Below the pieces are notes generated by a model, which worked only from the letters and a program-made list of their open reading frames with translations, ran no database searches and was not told the origin of the DNA. Below, piece after piece: positions 25,533 through 36,300 of a stretch of 64,000 nt of DNA (position 1 is the stretch's first letter; each line of letters begins with the position of its first letter). The DNA comes from Roseburia zhanii (lineage in GTDB: Bacteria; Bacillota; Clostridia; Lachnospirales; Lachnospiraceae). Both the position numbers and the translations under genes were made by a program. Location of the stretch: positions 1-64,000 of the forward strand of contig NZ_JACOPH010000008.1 in the NCBI RefSeq assembly GCF_014287635.1. Direction: 5' to 3'.

Positions 25533-26511
25533 TGAAGATATTAAAAATGGAACATTCAGACAGCTTTACCTTCTCTATGGAGAAGAAGTCTATTTAAAAA
25601 AACAGTATAAGGATAAACTTGTAAAAGCCATGACAACAGAAGGCGATACAATGAACTTTTCAGCCTTTGAAGGAAAAGATACAGTGACAGGACAGTTGAT
25701 CGATTTGGCAGAAACCCTTCCGCTTTTTGCAGAACGCAGGGTGATCTTAGTAGAAGATTCGGGCTTTTTTAAAAGTTCTAATGATCTCTTGAGCGATTAT
25801 TTTACAGCAATCAATCCAACGACCTGTTTTATCTTTGCAGAGTCAGAAGTGGATAAACGTTCAAAGACCTATAAAGCGGCAAAAAAAGCAGGAGCCGTCG
25901 TGGAATTTGCCACACAGAATGAAGCATTGCTGACAAAATGGATCTTAGGAAGGATCGGAAGGGAACAAAAGAAGATCACACAGCCGGTGTTACAGCTTTT
26001 TTTGAGCAGGACAGGGCTTGATATGAGTAATATCGACAGAGAATTAGAAAAACTCTTATGCTATACCTTGAAAAAAGATGTGATCGAAGCCTCTGATGTA
26101 GAAGCAGTTGTCACTGAACAGATCGAGAATAAGATCTTTGATATGGTAGATGCGATCTCCGGTCATAAACAGAATGTCGCATTGGATCTTTATTATGATC
26201 TATTGACTTTAAAAGAAGCACCGATGCGGATCTTATTTCTGATCACCAGACAGTTCCGTATCCTTTCGGAAGTAAAAGAACTGACACAGAAGGGATATGG
26301 CAGTTTTGATATTGCCAAAAAAGTGGGAATACCCGAATTTGCCGTCAGAAAGCATCAGTATCAGGCGAAAAACTTTAAAAGAGAGCAGATCTTTGCAGCA
26401 TTAGAAGATGCAGCACAGACAGAAGAAGCGGTTAAGACCGGCAGACTGCAGGAGAAGATCGCAGTTGAGATTTTTATCGTAAAATACAGCAAAGAAGATA
26501 AAAAAAATTAA
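25519..26511 (+). CDS. holA: DNA polymerase III delta subunit
   Basis: The 330-aa protein is a clamp-loader subunit that opens the beta sliding clamp. LYLLYGEEVYLKKQYKDKLV at residues 15-34 and ETLPLFAERRVILVEDSGFF at about 73 are typical, as is the C-terminal helical collar region (MRILFLITRQFRILSEVKEL). Length is normal. comEC and holA are neighbours in many Firmicutes, usually followed by rpsT, as here, though rpsT is convergent. Ends at a bidirectional hairpin. Confidence 0.92.
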   Translation: MKTIDEDIKNGTFRQLYLLYGEEVYLKKQYKDKLVKAMTTEGDTMNFSAFEGKDTVTGQLIDLAETLPLFAERRVILVEDSGFFKSSNDLLSDYFTAINPTTCFIFAESEVDKRSKTYKAAKKAGAVVEFATQNEALLTKWILGRIGREQKKITQPVLQLFLSRTGLDMSNIDRELEKLLCYTLKKDVIEASDVEAVVTEQIENKIFDMVDAISGHKQNVALDLYYDLLTLKEAPMRILFLITRQFRILSEVKELTQKGYGSFDIAKKVGIPEFAVRKHQYQAKNFKREQIFAALEDAAQTEEAVKTGRLQEKIAVEIFIVKYSKEDKKN

Positions 26512-26549
26512 AAAAGAACCATCCGCTGACGGTGCGAATGGTTCTTTCT
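26511..26549. terminator. bidirectional terminator between holA and rpsT
   Basis: AAAGAACCAT and ATGGTTCTTT arms close an inner CCGC/GCGA region, with A and T runs on both sides, serving the two convergent genes. Confidence 0.85.
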
Positions 26550-26565
26550 TTATACATAGGTCTGA

Positions 26566-26829
26566 TTATGCAAGTTCGTTTACAAGTTTTGTTAAACGGG
26601 AAACTTTTCTAGCAGCATTGTTCTTGTGGTATACACCTTTGTTAGCTGCTTTTGTGATTGTAGAAATAGCAGCTGTTAATGCAGCCTGTGCTTCCTCTTT
26701 ATTCTTGTTTGCAACAGCAGCTTCTACTTTTTTGATAGAAGTCTTAACTGCTGATTTGATAGACTTATTTCTGGCAGTCTTTGTTTCAGTAACAAGAATT
26801 CTTTTCTTAGCTGATTTAATGTTAGCCAA
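26566..26829 (-). CDS. rpsT: 30S ribosomal protein S20
   Basis: The 87-aa basic protein (ANIKSAKKRILVTETKTARN) binds 16S rRNA in the small subunit body. The start is TTG at 26829: GGAGGTG lies 8 nt before it and MANIKSAKK is the conserved N-terminus; reading from the upstream TTG at 26844 would place the ribosome site inside the gene. TTG or GTG starts are known for S20 genes and are linked to weak initiation and autoregulation in E. coli. It is monocistronic and convergent with holA. Confidence 0.95.
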   Translation of the reverse strand: MANIKSAKKRILVTETKTARNKSIKSAVKTSIKKVEAAVANKNKEEAQAALTAAISTITKAANKGVYHKNNAARKVSRLTKLVNELA

Positions 26830-26997
26830 TCTGGACACCTCCAATATGTGAAAATATAATTGTTATTTTTGATTTGGTACCGAATCCGGACACGGACGTT
26901 CCGATACACACATTCGAATAATATTTTAGGTCAAGAATCTTTATCTGTCAATACATATTTTCCTTATTTCTGCAAAAAATATGAAAAAATGTTACGA

Positions 26998-27174
26998 TTC
27001 ACAGCGAATTTGAGGTCTTGCCTCAGGCTCGTCATGCTTGCATGTAAGAGGCAGAGGTGAGATCTCAAATGAAACTGCGAAGCAGTAACTTCCCATGTAT
27101 GAGCAATCTGGTTGCGGAGCAAGCTTTAGAGCACGAAGTGCGGGATTGCGAATATATGGGAAGTTAGCTGTGAA
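26998..27174. repeat. intergenic nested-hairpin element (GTTAC family)
   Basis: The 377-bp gap between rpsT and gpr holds an outer stem TTCACAGC (26998-27005) / GCTGTGAA (27167-27174) enclosing two hairpins: 27008-27024 with 27048-27070, and TAACTTCCCATGTATGAGC (27086-) with 27144-27166 (23 bp, 3 mismatches). Short loops such as CTGCGAAGCAG and GCACGAAGTGC lie inside. The left edge reads GTTACGATTCACAGC, like other members. Part of the hairpin (CCCATGTATGAGCAA) recurs in reverse at 33313-33327. No ORF is present. Confidence 0.75.
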
Positions 27175-27206
27175 AAAACAAAACTACAGTCAAAGGTGGT
27201 GCCACT

Positions 27207-28154
27207 ATGTATCAGGTTAGAACTGACTTGGCGTTAGAAGCAAGAGAAAAATTCGAAGATGATCATGTAGAGGTCAAAGGTGTTATTGTAAAACAGGAAC
27301 ATGTCAAAGGCAACATGACAGTGACAAAAGTCGTGATCGAAACGGAAAATGGTGCAAAAGCAATGGGAAAACCGAAAGGAAATTATGTGACATTAGAAGC
27401 ACCGGATATGGCAGATTCCGATGAAGATTATCACAGGGAAATTTCTATGCAGTTAGCAAAAATCTTAAAAGAACTGATCCCAATCGAAAAAAAGGAATTG
27501 TCAGTTTTAGTTGTGGGACTCGGCAATCGGGAAGTCACACCGGATGCCCTTGGCCCCAGAGTCGTTGATAATATGATGATCACCAGACATATTATCCGTC
27601 AATTCGGCAAATATGCGTTCGGGTTAAAAAACAATCATCAGATCAGCAGCATCGTACCCGGTGTCATGGCACAGACAGGAATGGAAACACTTGAGATCAT
27701 CAAAGGTGTTTTAGAGGAAACGACACCGGACTATATCATAGCAGTGGATGCGTTAGCGGCAAGGAGCACGAAGCGGTTGAACCGGACAATCCAGATCACA
27801 GATACCGGAATCTCACCCGGTTCCGGTGTTGGAAACCACAGACATGCATTGAATCGGGAAAGCGTCGGTATTCCTGTAATCGCGATTGGGATCCCGACTG
27901 TCGTGGATGCGGTTACGATCGTTGGCGATACCATGAGCAATCTTGTATCTGCCATGGAAGAAACCAGACGCTTAGAAGGACTTGGACACTCGATCAGCCA
28001 GTTAGAAGAAGCAGAAAAACACGAACTGATACGGGAACTGCTTTCACCAAACTTAAATGCTATGTTTGTGACACCAAAAGATATTGATGAATCAGTCAAA
28101 CGCTTAAGTTATACAATCTCCGAAGGGATCAATATGGCATTTTTTCCGGCATAA
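27207..28154 (+). CDS. gpr: GPR endopeptidase (spore protease)
   Basis: The 315-aa protein is the germination protease that degrades small acid-soluble spore proteins when spores germinate. TDLALEAREKF at residues 6-16 is the conserved propeptide-side motif; VVGLGNREVTPDALGPRVVD, ALAARSTKRLNRTIQITDTG and ISPGSGVGNHRHALNRESVG are signatures. Length is slightly below Bacillus GPR (about 370). In the forespore such genes are read by sigma F/G; I see no confident sigma box. Its presence with spoIIP shows a spore former. GGTGGTG precedes the ATG. Confidence 0.95.
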   Translation: MYQVRTDLALEAREKFEDDHVEVKGVIVKQEHVKGNMTVTKVVIETENGAKAMGKPKGNYVTLEAPDMADSDEDYHREISMQLAKILKELIPIEKKELSVLVVGLGNREVTPDALGPRVVDNMMITRHIIRQFGKYAFGLKNNHQISSIVPGVMAQTGMETLEIIKGVLEETTPDYIIAVDALAARSTKRLNRTIQITDTGISPGSGVGNHRHALNRESVGIPVIAIGIPTVVDAVTIVGDTMSNLVSAMEETRRLEGLGHSISQLEEAEKHELIRELLSPNLNAMFVTPKDIDESVKRLSYTISEGINMAFFPA

Positions 28155-28305
28155 GCAAATATATATATTAGATGGAAAGCACAACTCTTTCATATAGTAT
28201 CCCCTGCTGTTTATGTGCAGGAACAATGAGTCAGATACAATATTTGAAAACAGTTGTGTATAGGAGTATTCTACTCAGATATTTATGTGTGCAGGAGAGA
28301 ATGGC

Positions 28306-29649
28306 TTGAAAAAAAGATGGAAAAAAAGATGGAAAAAAAGAAGGATCAAAAAAACAGCATATAGTCTGTTGGCAGTTTTTTTTGTGCTTTTGACAGTTAT
28401 ATTTACAGACTGCATCCGCTCGGATTCCCTGATGCAGATGATCTTTTCACAGGCAAAAAGTGAAGTTTATCTTCATATGTTAAATACGACAGTTCCTGCA
28501 TTATTTTATGAAAAAAATGAAAAAGACGGCATCAGGTATCTGGTGGAAAAGTTTTTCCTGACCATTCCTGTTTATGGGTATGTGACAAATACACAGGAAT
28601 ATACGACACAGTCAGAAAGTGATATTTCCTATGAAGAGATCATCAGGCAGGAGGCAGCAGATGAAACTTATGTCAAAGAACAGACAGGTGAGATGTTGGC
28701 ACAGGAACAACCAGCAGCTGGGACAGAAAACGCAGGGACAGAAACAGCAGGAACGGAAACGACAGAAAATGAAATAGCAGATGCCGGGAATAGTCCTTCC
28801 ACAGATGAATCGAAAGAAAGCGGGGAGGCAGCAGAAAAACCAGAAGGGGTAGAAGTGGCATCTTCTGGTTTTGTTCCGAATCAGACACCAGTCGTATCCT
28901 ATGCACAGGATAAATTAAATGATTTTGATTATCTGATACAGAATTTTTATGTGGTTGACCGTACGACAACGATCAACAGTACACAGCTCAATGCCGCTGA
29001 TCTGTTAAGCCGCAGCATGAAACTGACACATGGGGCAGATTCCCCGCAGATACTGATCTATCATACTCATTCACAGGAGCGGTTTGCCGATTCTTTGGCA
29101 GGAGATACTTCTGCTTCAATCGTGGGTGTTGGTGCATATCTGCATCAACTGTTAGGAAAGTATGGATTTCATGTACTGCATGATACCGGAGAATATGATG
29201 TTGAAAGCAGGGACGATGCCTATTCGAAGGCAGGACCGGCATTAGAAAAGATCTTAAAAGAAAATCCGGGGATTGAAGTAGTGATCGATCTGCACCGTGA
29301 CGGAGTTGCGGAAAATACAAGGCTTGTGACAGAAGTCGGTGGAAAACAGATGGCGAGTATCATGTTTTTTAACGGACTGAGCAGAACGACGGCAAATGGG
29401 GATATCGGCTATCTGTACAATCCATACATACAGGATAATCTGGCATTTTCTTTACAGATGCAGATTACAGCAGAGGAGTATTATCCGGGATTTTCAAGGG
29501 CGATCTATTTAAAAGGCTACCGCTATAATATGCATTATTGCCCGAAAACACTTTTAGTAGAAGTCGGAGCACAGACGAATACGGTAGAAGAAGCGATGAA
29601 TGCAATGGAACCGTTAGCTGACATTCTTGCGAAAGTGTTAGGACAGTAA
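28306..29649 (+). CDS. spoIIP: stage II sporulation protein P
   Basis: The product (447 aa) is a peptidoglycan amidase/endopeptidase used for septal thinning and engulfment of the forespore with SpoIID and SpoIIM. It has a very basic N-terminus with tandem KKRW repeats, one transmembrane helix (about 15-33), a Thr/Glu/Gly-rich linker (about 135-190) and the SpoIIP domain (ILIYHTHSQERFADS, VIDLHRDGV, LVEVGAQTNTVEEAMNA). TTG 28306 has AGGAGAG 6 nt upstream; ATG 28285 in the same frame lacks a ribosome site. Follows gpr, the common gpr-spoIIP pairing. Confidence 0.92.
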   Translation: MKKRWKKRWKKRRIKKTAYSLLAVFFVLLTVIFTDCIRSDSLMQMIFSQAKSEVYLHMLNTTVPALFYEKNEKDGIRYLVEKFFLTIPVYGYVTNTQEYTTQSESDISYEEIIRQEAADETYVKEQTGEMLAQEQPAAGTENAGTETAGTETTENEIADAGNSPSTDESKESGEAAEKPEGVEVASSGFVPNQTPVVSYAQDKLNDFDYLIQNFYVVDRTTTINSTQLNAADLLSRSMKLTHGADSPQILIYHTHSQERFADSLAGDTSASIVGVGAYLHQLLGKYGFHVLHDTGEYDVESRDDAYSKAGPALEKILKENPGIEVVIDLHRDGVAENTRLVTEVGGKQMASIMFFNGLSRTTANGDIGYLYNPYIQDNLAFSLQMQITAEEYYPGFSRAIYLKGYRYNMHYCPKTLLVEVGAQTNTVEEAMNAMEPLADILAKVLGQ

Positions 29650-29652
29650 CCG

Positions 29653-29799
29653 GTTACTGTTCACACCTAACAGTGTGACCAGCAACGATTACAGCTCATT
29701 TAAAATGCCTCTACGAGGCAGGGGCTGTAATCACACAATAATTAACACTATGGTGCATAGCTTGACAGCGCGGTGTCAAGCTTGCGTCTGAACAGTAAT
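29653..29799. repeat. intergenic nested-hairpin element (GTTAC family)
   Basis: Outer ends GTTACTGTTCA (29653-29663) and TGAACAGTAAT (29789-29799) are inverted repeats. Inside are GATTACAGC/GCTGTAATC (29687-29695 and 29724-29732) enclosing TGCCTC-TAC-GAGGCA, a CTATG-GTG-CATAG loop, and AGCTTGACA-GCGCGG-TGTCAAGCT (29759-29782). It fills the spoIIP-lepA gap; no ORF. Confidence 0.75.
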
Positions 29800-29820
29800 T
29801 GATCAGTTACTAACATTTAC

Positions 29821-29849
29821 TTGCGTATTCCCCGAAATATCCGTATAAT
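29821..29849 (+). promoter_or_regulatory. lepA promoter
   Basis: TTGCGT (29821-29826), 17 bp, TATAAT (29844-29849), ending 36 nt before the start codon. Confidence 0.6.
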
Positions 29850-29885
29850 GTGGGTATAACATTTGAGAAATGCCGGAGGAAGAAC

Positions 29886-31697
29886 ATGACAGCAGACCAG
29901 AGTAAGATTCGCAATTTTTGTATCATTGCCCACATTGACCATGGCAAGTCAACATTAGCAGACCGTATCATAGAACAGACCGGACTGCTTACAAGCCGTG
30001 AAATGCAGGCACAGGTACTTGATAATATGGAACTAGAGAGAGAACGTGGGATCACGATCAAATCACAGGCAGTCCGTATCGTATATAAGGCAAAAGACGG
30101 TGAAGAATATATTTTCAATCTGATCGATACGCCCGGACACGTAGATTTTAACTATGAGGTGTCAAGAAGCCTTGCAGCCTGTGATGGAGCAATCCTTGTA
30201 GTAGATGCCGCACAGGGAGTAGAAGCACAGACACTGGCAAATGTTTATCTGGCATTAGACCATGACCTTGATGTGATGCCGGTGATCAATAAGATCGACC
30301 TTCCGAGTGCACAGCCGGAGATGGTCATAGAAGAAATTGAAAATGTGATCGGGATCGAAGCACAGGATGCACCCCTGATCTCCGCAAAGACCGGATTAAA
30401 TATCGATCAGGTATTAGAGCAGATCGTAACGAAGATACCGGCACCGAAGGGAGATGCATCAGCACCATTACAGGCTTTGATCTTCGATGCAGTTTATGAT
30501 TCCTATAAAGGAGTGATCGTTTTCTGCCGTATCATGGAAGGAACGGTAAAAGTCGGTGATCGTATCCGCATGATGGCAACACAGGCAGAAGATGATGTGA
30601 CGGAAGTCGGTTATTTTGGAGCCGGACAGTTTATCCCATGTGATGAATTATCCGCAGGTATGGTTGGTTACATTGCAGCCAGCATCAAAAATGTCAGGGA
30701 TACCCGTGTAGGTGATACCGTTACAAATGCTGCACGCCCATGTGATAAGCCATTGCCGGGATATAAAAAAGTAAATCCGATGGTATATTGCGGAATGTAT
30801 CCGGCAGACAGTGCAAAATATCCGGATCTTAGAGATGCATTAGAAAAATTACAGATCAACGATGCATCTTTACAGTATGAGCCGGAAACCTCATTGGCAT
30901 TAGGATTTGGATTCCGATGTGGATTCTTAGGACTTTTGCATTTAGAGATCATTCAGGAGCGTTTAGAGCGTGAATTTAATTTAGATTTAGTCACAACAGC
31001 ACCGGGCGTTATCTATAAAGTGCACAAGACGAATGGAGAAGTCATTGATCTGACCAATCCATCGAACTTACCAGATCCGTCTGAGATTGAATATATGGAA
31101 GAACCGATGGTATCCGCAGAGATCATGGTCACGAGTGAATATGTCGGTGCGATCATGAAACTTTGTCAGGAACGCCGTGGAATCTATATCAGTATGGAAT
31201 ATATAGAGGAAACAAGAGCACTGATCAAGTATGATCTTCCATTAAATGAGATCATTTATGATTTCTTTGATGCGTTAAAATCCCGTTCGAGAGGGTATGC
31301 ATCTTTTGATTATGAGTTAAAAGGCTATGTACGGTCAGAACTTGTGAAATTAGATATTCTGATCAATAAAGAAACCGTCGATGCATTATCCTTTATCGTA
31401 TTTAAAGACAGTGCATATGAACGTGGAAGAAAAATGTGTGAGAAATTAAAAGAAGAGATTCCAAGACATTTGTTTGAAATCCCGATCCAGGCGGCTGTCG
31501 GTGGAAAAGTCATCGCAAGAGAAACTGTAAAAGCGATGCGTAAAGATGTGCTTGCAAAATGTTACGGCGGTGATATTTCCCGTAAGCGGAAACTGTTAGA
31601 GAAACAGAAGGAAGGAAAGAAACGTATGCGTCAGGTCGGCAGCGTTGAGATCCCGCAGGAAGCATTTATGAGTGTACTGAAATTAGACGAGGACTAA
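29886..31697 (+). CDS. lepA: elongation factor 4 (back-translocating GTPase)
   Basis: The 603-aa translational GTPase acts on ribosomes under stress and during subunit maturation. G1 is [13 protein letters not shown] (about residues 16-28), then DTPGHVDF (G3) and NKIDL (G4). The C-terminal LepA-specific domain ends [13 protein letters not shown] with [21 protein letters not shown] 29886 has GGAGGAAGA upstream; the open frame extends 12 codons further without support. hemW follows after 3 nt, the usual Firmicutes arrangement. Confidence 0.96.
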   Translation: MTADQSKIRNFCIIAHIDHGKSTLADRIIEQTGLLTSREMQAQVLDNMELERERGITIKSQAVRIVYKAKDGEEYIFNLIDTPGHVDFNYEVSRSLAACDGAILVVDAAQGVEAQTLANVYLALDHDLDVMPVINKIDLPSAQPEMVIEEIENVIGIEAQDAPLISAKTGLNIDQVLEQIVTKIPAPKGDASAPLQALIFDAVYDSYKGVIVFCRIMEGTVKVGDRIRMMATQAEDDVTEVGYFGAGQFIPCDELSAGMVGYIAASIKNVRDTRVGDTVTNAARPCDKPLPGYKKVNPMVYCGMYPADSAKYPDLRDALEKLQINDASLQYEPETSLALGFGFRCGFLGLLHLEIIQERLEREFNLDLVTTAPGVIYKVHKTNGEVIDLTNPSNLPDPSEIEYMEEPMVSAEIMVTSEYVGAIMKLCQERRGIYISMEYIEETRALIKYDLPLNEIIYDFFDALKSRSRGYASFDYELKGYVRSELVKLDILINKETVDALSFIVFKDSAYERGRKMCEKLKEEIPRHLFEIPIQAAVGGKVIARETVKAMRKDVLAKCYGGDISRKRKLLEKQKEGKKRMRQVGSVEIPQEAFMSVLKLDED

Positions 31698-31700
31698 CAG

Positions 31701-32912
31701 ATGAGAGAACTGGAATTGTATGTACACATTCCATTCTGCATGAAAAAGTGTGATTACTGCGATTTTTTGTCTGCACCGGCAGATGAAAAGTCGCAGTTAG
31801 CATATGTGGAAGGATTGAAAAGGGAAATTGCATATTATGGCAGCTGTTACAAAGATGCAGTTCTAACAAGTATTTATATTGGCGGAGGTACACCGTCGTG
31901 GCTGCAGGAACGGTATCTTGTGGCTGTACTTGAAGAAATCAACAAGTATTTCATCATTCAGCCAAAGGCAGAGATCTCCATTGAATGTAATCCCGGAACG
32001 TTGACAAAGAATAAATTAGAAACCTATAAACAAAGTGGGATCAACCGTTTAAGTATCGGGTTACAGTCCACAGATGATCAGGAATTAAAAGAATTAGGAC
32101 GGATCCATACATTTGAACAGTTTTTACGCAATTATGAGTTAGCAAGAGAATGTGGATTTTCTAATATCAATATCGATCTGATGAATGCCCTGCCGCACCA
32201 GACGATCGAAAAAGCCTATGACAGCCTGATCAAAGTGATACGGTTAAATCCAGAACATATTTCTTCTTATTCACTGATCATTGAAAAAGGAACACCCTTT
32301 TATGACCGTTATAAGTTCGATCTTGTAAAACAGGAGGCAGGACTTCCGACAGAAGTACTTCCGTCAGAAGATACCGTTTATCAGATCGGGAAGATGACGC
32401 AGGATGTCCTTGCAGAAAATGGCTACCTGAGATATGAAATTTCAAATTATGCAAAAAAAGGTTATGAATGTCGTCATAATATCGGTTACTGGCAGCGAAA
32501 AGAATATTTAGGAGTTGGTTTAGGAGCCGCATCTTTAGTCGATGAAGTACGTTACAGCAATCTGACCGATTTAGATGCGTATATTGAGCAGTCTTTTCAT
32601 GTAAAGCAGACGACAATAGCTGATACACAGACGAAAAAAGAAATCCCTGCGACCAATCTTTGCAGGGAGGCGGTTGCACTTACAAAAAATGCACAGATGG
32701 AAGAATTTATGTTTTTAGGACTGCGTATGACTGAGGGCATACAGAAGAATCAGTTCTATCAGGCATTTGGTTTTACGGTAGATCATATTTACCGCGATGT
32801 AGTACAGAAATTATCGGCACAGGAACTTTTGGTAGATACGACGACAAGCGTATATCTGACAGATAAAGGAATTGATCTAAGTAATTATGCATTAGCACAA
32901 TTTTTATTATAG
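31701..32912 (+). CDS. hemW: HemW, radical SAM heme chaperone
   Basis: The 403-aa cytoplasmic protein binds a 4Fe-4S cluster through Cys13, Cys17 and Cys20 (CMKKCDYCDF) and is related to coproporphyrinogen dehydrogenase HemN, but it has the HemW cluster motif and the HemW C-terminal domain (EFMFLGLRMTEGI). GGGTPSW and ECNPGT follow as in the family. HemW delivers heme to target proteins; it does not have the HemN reaction. Located directly after lepA. Confidence 0.9.
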   Translation: MRELELYVHIPFCMKKCDYCDFLSAPADEKSQLAYVEGLKREIAYYGSCYKDAVLTSIYIGGGTPSWLQERYLVAVLEEINKYFIIQPKAEISIECNPGTLTKNKLETYKQSGINRLSIGLQSTDDQELKELGRIHTFEQFLRNYELARECGFSNINIDLMNALPHQTIEKAYDSLIKVIRLNPEHISSYSLIIEKGTPFYDRYKFDLVKQEAGLPTEVLPSEDTVYQIGKMTQDVLAENGYLRYEISNYAKKGYECRHNIGYWQRKEYLGVGLGAASLVDEVRYSNLTDLDAYIEQSFHVKQTTIADTQTKKEIPATNLCREAVALTKNAQMEEFMFLGLRMTEGIQKNQFYQAFGFTVDHIYRDVVQKLSAQELLVDTTTSVYLTDKGIDLSNYALAQFLL

Positions 32913-32924
32913 GAGGAAAAGAAC

Positions 32925-33227
32925 ATGGTAAAACACATTATTTTATGGCAGTTAAAAGAGGAGTACACACAGGAAGAAAAGACACAGATCGCAGCAGAGA
33001 TCAAGGAAGGCTTAGAAAGTCTGAAAGGAAAAATTCCGGGACTTCTTGATATTCACGTTCAGACAGATAGGCTTGCATCCTCAAATGCAGATGTGATGCT
33101 TGATTCGTCTTTTGAAAGTGAAGAAGCTTTAAAAGGATATGCCACACATCCAGAGCATATCAAAGTGGCAGATACCAAAGTCAGACCACATACAAAAAAC
33201 AGAGTCTGCATGGATTATGAAATTTAA
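32925..33227 (+). CDS. Dabb-domain (stress-responsive A/B barrel) protein
   Basis: The 100-aa protein is a single Dabb ferredoxin-like domain: MVKHIILWQLKEE at the start, KIPGLLDIHVQTDRL in the middle and YATHPEHIKVADTKVRPHTK near the end. Such proteins dimerise to a small barrel; functions vary and none can be assigned. AGGAGG is 6-7 nt before ATG. It is 12 nt after hemW, so cotranscription is likely. A hairpin element follows. Confidence 0.85.
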   Translation: MVKHIILWQLKEEYTQEEKTQIAAEIKEGLESLKGKIPGLLDIHVQTDRLASSNADVMLDSSFESEEALKGYATHPEHIKVADTKVRPHTKNRVCMDYEI

Positions 33228-33235
33228 CAAAGAAT

Positions 33236-33363
33236 GTAACTATTCAGAACCCCACCCATATATTTGCAAAACCGCACGATAACTCGTACTTTACCGCTGC
33301 TTTGCAGCTATTTTGCTCATATATGGGGGCGGCGGCTCTGTTCGAACCACCTTGCGAATAGTT
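33236..33363. repeat. intergenic nested-hairpin element (GTTAC family)
   Basis: Outer AACTATTC (33238-33245) / GAATAGTT (33356-33363) encloses CCCATATATTTGCAAAA (33255-33271) against TTTTGCTCATATATGGG (33311-33327) and a GCTGC-TTT-GCAGC loop (33296-33308). The left edge GTAACTATTCAGA resembles the edges at 26991 and 29653. It lies before the giant surface gene. Confidence 0.7.
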
Positions 33364-33394
33364 GCCAAAGGATAAAAAAGGAGAGTTTGAAAGG

Positions 33395-36300
33395 ATGAAA
33401 AAGAAAACAGCATGGCTATTAGTGCTGTGTATGATCGTATCGTTATGTTCCATAATGATCCCCTACGGAACGGTTGATGCACAGGCAAAAGAAACAGAAT
33501 CGAAGGATACTTTTGTACATCCGGGAATTTTACATACGCAAAAAAGCATTGATGCAGTCAAGGCAAATATTGCATCAAATGATGCAACGACAGTAGCTGC
33601 ATATCATGCACTGCGTGGGGATGGATATTCAGATCCGAACTGGGGCGGCCGTCCGTTAGAAAATGTTGTACGTGGAGGCTCCGGTGATAACCGTGCCCAG
33701 ATGTATGTTGATATCGAAAGAGCTTATCATACCGGACTTTTGTATCAGTTAGGTGCAGGAGATCAGTACGGAGATGCAGCAGTCCGGATCTTAAATGGCT
33801 GGTCGCATACGATGAAATCTTTAAGCGGCAATGCAGACCGTTTTCTTGCTGCAGGTATCTATGGCTATCAGATGGCAAATGCGGCTGAACTTGTCAGAGA
33901 TCATAAGGATTTTGACAAAGAAGCCATGGACACATTATTGTTAAATATCTTTTATCCGATGAATAAAGATTTCCTAGAAAATCATAATGGTGCGGCAATC
34001 AGTAATTACTGGGCGAACTGGGATCTGTGTAATATCGCATCCATGATGGCAATCGGTATTTTCTGTGACAGGGAAGATATTTATCATGAAGCACTTTCCT
34101 ATTATAAAAATGGGGAAGGAATGGGTTCTGTATTTAATACGATGCCATATGTTTATGCCACAGGTGATTATGGCGAAGAACTTGCACAGTGGCAGGAATC
34201 AGGACGAGATCAGGGACATGCCACATTAGGAATCGGGCTTTGTGGTGCGATCAATGAAATGGCATGGAGTCAGGGGGATGACCTCTATGGCATGTCGGAT
34301 AACCGTTTCTTAAAAGCAGCTGAATACGTTGCAAGATATAATAATATAGCAGATACCGAAAACTGTAATAACCTTCCGTTTTCTTCTTATACAAGAAAAA
34401 ACAGTGCAAACGGACATTATGAAACAGGAACAGGAATTTCCGGTGCAGGCAGACCATCAGGCAGACCGATCTATACTGCAATCTATAATCATTATGTCAA
34501 CCGTATGGGCTTAGAAGCACCGGCATTAAAGAAGATACTTTATCCTGAAGATGGCAGTCTTGTGATAGAAGGCGGCAGCAGGAATGGAGATCAGCCGGGA
34601 TGGCAGTCTTTGATGTTCAATAACATCAGTACCACAGAAGAAGGTAAAAATGTAAAAGAAACTGTTGGACCTTTAGAAGATGGCATTTACCGTTTCTGTA
34701 ATAATCTGTCTAAAAAGACACTGGTCGATAATGATGGAAAATTACAATGTGCCAAAAAAGGCAGTACCGGTACAGAGTGGTGGAATGTCAAAAATACCGG
34801 TGACGGAGAGTATGTGATCTCAAATGTAAAGACCGGCAGGGTAATTCAGATCGATTCCGATACCTATGATTCTAATTCTCCGGCATATGTGGCAGGAACC
34901 GTATTTACCTTAGGTGATTCTGTCACTGGAGAAATGAACCAGCGGTTAGCGATTTTAAAGAATAAAAATGATTATGTCTATCGTATTGCAAATGCGATCG
35001 GCAGTCATGTGATGGAACTTGCAGGTGCCAATACAGCAGATGATGCAACAATCTGTCAGTGGCGGTATGAAGGCGGGGCACACCAGCAATGGTTAGCGGA
35101 AGAAAAAGAAACCAAAGGTGTGATCGCATATTTTAACTTCGATGATCAAACAGAAGGTCTCAAAGGTGCAGGAGCAGCCGCTACAGTAAATGGCACCGTT
35201 GATATTGTAGAAGATCAGGAAAGAGGAAAGGTTGCATCATTTGATCATAATGCATGGTTAAATGTGACAAAAGAAGATGGAACTTCTCTTTTGAGCGGTA
35301 ACGAAGAACTGACGATATCCTATTATAGTAAGATTGATAATACATCTGCAAACCGGGGATTTTATGCAGCCGCAGATACCGGTACACAGGTAGATGGATC
35401 AGAGCAGTATATCGGCTGCTTACAACAGAATAAAACGATCACAGCAGAACGTTACAGTAAAGCAACAGCAGGCAGGGAACCGTCTGCGAGCGGAACTGGT
35501 TCAGATGGCTGGAATCATATTGTGGTGGTATATGCAAAAGACGCAGTAAAACTGTATGTCAACGGCACACTTACAGCGACAGCTGATAATACAGAGAGTT
35601 TAACAGAGATTCTTGGTACAGATTCCATATTACAGATCGGAAAAGCCAATTTAGAAACAGACGAATATTATCAGGGACTGATGGATGAATTTACAGTCTA
35701 TAATTATGCACTGGATGAAAGTACGATTCAAAATATGGATGCACACCGTCTGGTGGCAGAATTTACTTTTGATGATGAGATTGACGGATTTGCAACAACT
35801 GCGGCAAAAGCAGTAAATGCAGGAACCGTTGAATTATCCGATGATACCGTTTCTGGAAGTGGAAAATCCTTACGTTTGGATGGCACAGGCAGTAATTATC
35901 TGAGTATCAAAACTTTCGATGGTAAACCATTAGCATCCGGATTTATAGAAATGACGGTTTCCTATTGGAGCAAAGTAGAGAATACAAAGAATAACTGGAT
36001 AGTTTACGCTGCACCGGATGATGAACAGCAGATCTTAAATGCAGAGGTTTATCTTGGGGCAGCAGAAAATAATGGAACCTTGAAGGCAGAACGTTATAAG
36101 AATCGCAATATGAGGATTTCTTCCATTGCAGAGCCGGCAGAAACAGGTGTCTGGAAGCATGTGACGCTTTCATTTGATAAAGATGTTACAAAAGTCTATA
36201 TCAATGGAGAAAAGAAGGGAGAATTAAAAAGCAGTTACAGCGTAGCAGATATCTTAGGTGAAAACAGTGTATTCTATCTCGGAAAAGCAAATTGGGGAAA

